From contig NZ_JAPVBJ010000011.1 of NCBI RefSeq assembly GCF_026967985.1, positions 58,430 to 122,429 of the forward strand: a DNA stretch of 64,000 nucleotides, read 5' to 3'. A program made the position numbers and the translations under genes. Below are positions 61,982-64,000 of the stretch, in pieces; the stretch's first letter is position 1; the number at the start of each line of letters is the position of its first letter. The notes under the pieces are model-generated. The model was not told the DNA's origin, ran no database searches, and worked only from the letters and a program-made list of their open reading frames with translations. The stretch is from Modestobacter sp. VKM Ac-2984. GTDB lineage: Bacteria > Actinomycetota > Actinomycetes > Mycobacteriales > Geodermatophilaceae.

Positions 61982-63433
61982 TCAGGTGTCCGCGACGCGC
62001 GCCTCCTCCTCGGCCGGCGAGCGCCGGCCGAAGTAGAAGATGCCGATCCCCAGCGACACGACGAGCAGCACGGCCATGAAGACCAGCAGCGGCACCGCGC
62101 CGAACTGGGCGATGAGCGGCAGCGCCGCCGCCGTGACCAGGCCGCCGCCGAAGAAGGGCTCGAAGGCCAGCTGTTTGTAGCCGAAGGCCTCCATCGCGGG
62201 GGTCGCGGCGTTCGGGTCGGCGACCCGGATGAGGATCAGCCCGGTGGCCGTGACGCCGAGGGACTGCCCGAGGTCGCCGATGCCGCGCTCGAACCAGAAC
62301 CGCGGGATCATCCGGCGGGCCAGGAAGACGAAGACGCCGACGTTCCAGCCCAGCCCGGCGATGGCGAGCAGCAGGAACGTCACCCAGTTGTCCGCGATCG
62401 CCTGGATGGAGAGCGTGGCCAGGGCGCTGATGATCAGCAGGTCCAGCGCGATGCCCTGGATGCGCAGCATCATCTGCCGGTCGACGATGCCGGTGTAGTC
62501 GAAGCGGTCGACCAGCTTCTGCACCGCGACGCCGCCGATCATCGCCAGCGGGAACAGTGGCACGTACTCGAAGAGCTCGACGGTGTCGGCCCACAGCAGC
62601 CGCTCCAGCGCCTGCAGCGCTTCCAGCAGGGCGAGGCCCAGCAGGATCGCCACGGCGACGACGGCGAAGTGGATGGCCAGCGGCTCGACCGAGGCGGTGC
62701 GCACCGTCAGCATCGCCGCCGGCTTCTGCTCCTCCCGCTCGTAGAGCCCGCGCTGCTCGGCCAGCGAGGTCTTCGCGTCGCTCTCCAGCACCTCGGCGCG
62801 GCCGGTGTGCACCCCCCAGTTGATCAACGCGATGCCGACGACGACACCGGCGACGACGCCCACCGTGGCCAGGCCGAGGGCGAGGTCCTGCCCCTCGGGG
62901 AAGCCGAGCTCGGCGAAGGTGTCGCCCAGCCCGGCCGCGGTTCCGTGGCCGCCCTCGAAGCCGACCTCGATCAGCGCGCCGACCATCGGGTCCTGGCCGA
63001 GGAAGGGCACCAGCAGCAGGACGGCGAGCAGCAGTCCGATCACGTACTGGCCCGACGCCATGGTGACGCCGAGCGCCAGCTGCGGGCCGGCGAGTTCGGC
63101 GGCCTCCTTCACCTTGGGGATGCGCTCGCCGAGGAACAGCGTCGCGAAGACCACCGAGATGAGCAGGCCGGGCAGCGACGCCCAGACGTCGAGGAACTCC
63201 GCCGGCCACAGGCCGCCGGTGAACGGCGCGTCCTCCCCGCCGATCGCCTCGGCGATCGAGCCGACCACCTCCGGGCCGATCAGCAGGGCCAGGAAGCCGC
63301 CGATGATCGAGCTGGGGAGGAAGAGCTTCTGGGCGATCCGTGACCGGATCCTGATGAGCTTGGCGACCAGGAGCAGGACGCCCAGCACCAGCAGGCTGAG
63401 CCCGATGACGTCGGCGGACACGGTGCCTCCCAC
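61982..63433 (-). CDS. gltS: Sodium:glutamate symporter, GltS family
   Basis: This 483-residue protein has about ten to eleven membrane helices. It has the GltS features LPSSIIGGFLALLIGPEVVG near residues 39-58 and GFEGGHGTAAGLGDTFAELG (about residues 159-178), a glycine-rich re-entrant loop. A second such loop, LGQSLGVTATGLILIRVADP, appears near residue 385. This inverted repeat is the transport core of glutamate/Na+ symporters. A charged region of about 55 residues (around 215-260) lies between the halves. The start is GTG 63433, with a later GTG five codons in. Confidence 0.85.
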   Translation of the reverse strand: MGGTVSADVIGLSLLVLGVLLLVAKLIRIRSRIAQKLFLPSSIIGGFLALLIGPEVVGSIAEAIGGEDAPFTGGLWPAEFLDVWASLPGLLISVVFATLFLGERIPKVKEAAELAGPQLALGVTMASGQYVIGLLLAVLLLVPFLGQDPMVGALIEVGFEGGHGTAAGLGDTFAELGFPEGQDLALGLATVGVVAGVVVGIALINWGVHTGRAEVLESDAKTSLAEQRGLYEREEQKPAAMLTVRTASVEPLAIHFAVVAVAILLGLALLEALQALERLLWADTVELFEYVPLFPLAMIGGVAVQKLVDRFDYTGIVDRQMMLRIQGIALDLLIISALATLSIQAIADNWVTFLLLAIAGLGWNVGVFVFLARRMIPRFWFERGIGDLGQSLGVTATGLILIRVADPNAATPAMEAFGYKQLAFEPFFGGGLVTAAALPLIAQFGAVPLLVFMAVLLVVSLGIGIFYFGRRSPAEEEARVADT

Positions 63434-63538
63434 GGGTGGGTCCGTGTCGGGGACCGGTCACGCCGGGTGGTCCCTGACGGGTGGGGAACACCCTGGCGGC
63501 TCACGGGCCCACCCGACAACCCCCGGTCGGCGCGGCGG

Positions 63539-64000
63539 TCAGTCCGCCAGCAACACCTCGGTGGTGCCCGTGGCCCGGTCCCACACGATCGACCCGCCCT
63601 GGAAGTCGCTGCGGCGCCCACCCTCGACGGCGTACTCCCCGCTCACCGGGTAGCCCAGTGACCCCTTCTCCCAGTCGAGGTCTGCCCAGCGGCTTCGGAT
63701 GGCGCCGTAGACCTCGTGGGCTCCGGTGTCGGGGGTCCAGTAGATCGAAGCACCGCCGCTGCCGTTGAAGTGGTTGAAGCGGCCGATGCCGTCGGGGGTG
63801 GGGCGTTCGCCGGTCACCGGGTAGCCCAGCGGTCCCTGCTCCCAGTCGAGGTCTGTCCAGCGGCTTCGGATGGCGCCGTAGACCTCGTGGGCTCCGGTGT
63901 CGGGGGTCCAGTAGATCGAGGCGCCGCCGCTGCCGTTGAAGTGGTTGAAGCGGCCGATGCCGTCGGGGGTGGGGCGTTCGCCGGTCACCGGGTAGCCCAG
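63539..64000 (-). CDS. LGFP-repeat protein, C-terminal part
   Basis: The gene runs off the window at its 5' end, and the visible part is the last 153 residues or so. It has repeated LGYPVTGE and LGYPVSGE motifs, each followed by a module with [20 protein letters not shown] and [14 protein letters not shown] repeats are cell-wall-binding modules in actinobacteria, often attached to hydrolases or mycolyltransferases. Two units of 57 residues are almost identical at the DNA level. The catalytic part is outside the window. Confidence 0.85.
   Translation of the reverse strand: MGYPVTGERPTPDGIGRFNHFNGSGGASIYWTPDTGAHEVYGAIRSRWTDLDWEQGPLGYPVTGERPTPDGIGRFNHFNGSGGASIYWTPDTGAHEVYGAIRSRWADLDWEKGSLGYPVSGEYAVEGGRRSDFQGGSIVWDRATGTTEVLLAD
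63671..64000. repeat. Near-identical 171-base tandem repeat in the LGFP gene
   Basis: The unit 63671-63841 is repeated at 63842 to the window edge with a period of 171 bases (57 codons) and only a few substitutions visible, for example TCTGCCCAGC against TCTGTCCAGC. Such identity suggests recent duplication or ongoing gene conversion. Confidence 0.8.

Noticed and set aside
63671..64000. CRISPR-like periodicity
   Set aside because: The repeat unit is 171 bases without spacers, is in frame and encodes LGFP modules.

Overview
The window is about 73-75% GC by eye and almost fully coding. It has many GTG starts, 1-4 base stop/start overlaps, and -10 boxes placed 6-8 bases before start codons (leaderless genes). 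This points to a high-GC actinobacterium. The gene types suggest the Geodermatophilaceae (Blastococcus, Geodermatophilus, Modestobacter) or a close relative, but this is an inference with no database search behind it. From memory, the order dapD-dapE-LOG-DivIVA-like-tag-DUF3117 and then glgA/glgC, O-methyltransferase, sigE-rseA-htrA-tatB, mrp, DUF1003 and MgtE-N/CBS follows the Mycobacterium tuberculosis region Rv1201c-Rv1232c. The backbone is therefore an old conserved chromosomal segment with lineage-specific insertions. No rRNA, tRNA, prophage, integrase, transposase, CRISPR array or recognised defence island was seen.

Layout. 1-5.2 kb: end of a DUF1772 protein, a membrane-anchored lysozyme-like protein, divergent dapD/dapE (lysine and diaminopimelate synthesis), then a LOG-family protein, a DivIVA-like protein and a SRPBCC protein. 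5.2-8.7 kb: CtaG-like and DUF2243 membrane proteins, and an FtsX-type ABC transporter. 8.7-14.7 kb: DMT exporter, tag, DUF3117, pepA, an Rv0909-type small protein and two unknown proteins. 14.7-17.6 kb: an ABC exporter behind an array of helically phased TCAGGG repeats, and a CPBP protease. 17.6-28.4 kb: CrtI-like oxidoreductase, polysaccharide deacetylase lipoprotein, DUF2252, a second ABC exporter, an LLM flavoenzyme coupled to a spore-photoproduct-lyase-like radical SAM protein, DUF350, and EamA/LysR. 28.5-38.1 kb: GGDEF protein, divergent glgA/glgC, 2'-5' RNA ligase-like protein, methyltransferase, the sigE envelope-stress cluster and mrp. 38.3-46.9 kb: secreted alpha/beta hydrolase, azlCD, tctCBA-usp and a divergent CitAB-type two-component system. 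46.9-54.1 kb: DHA2 efflux pump with its TetR, small membrane and kinase proteins, DUF1003, MgtE-N/CBS, PhzF and EamA. 54.1-64 kb: GNAT flanked by two copies of a hairpin repeat, CitE-like lyase, acyl-CoA dehydrogenase, quinone oxidoreductase, a tiny GS-rich protein, AlkD-like protein, a TPP enzyme, GltS and the end of an LGFP-repeat protein.

How the genes work together. Four units look like functional modules: sigE-rseA-htrA-tatB (envelope stress, with a sigE-type promoter upstream of sigE), glgA/glgC (ADP-glucose and alpha-glucan), tctCBA plus CitAB-type sensing (carboxylate uptake), and TetR-DHA2 (efflux). The least ordinary signals are: a palindromic element inserted in frame in the RNA-ligase gene, whose second copy shows paired compensatory changes; the hairpin repeat pair around the GNAT gene; two probable CTG starts in CTGA overlaps (pepA, htrA); an SPL-like enzyme that appears to lack the hydrogen-donor cysteine; and a DMT transporter reading frame that runs 187 bases into the convergent gene. 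I did not find a convincing new multi-gene system.
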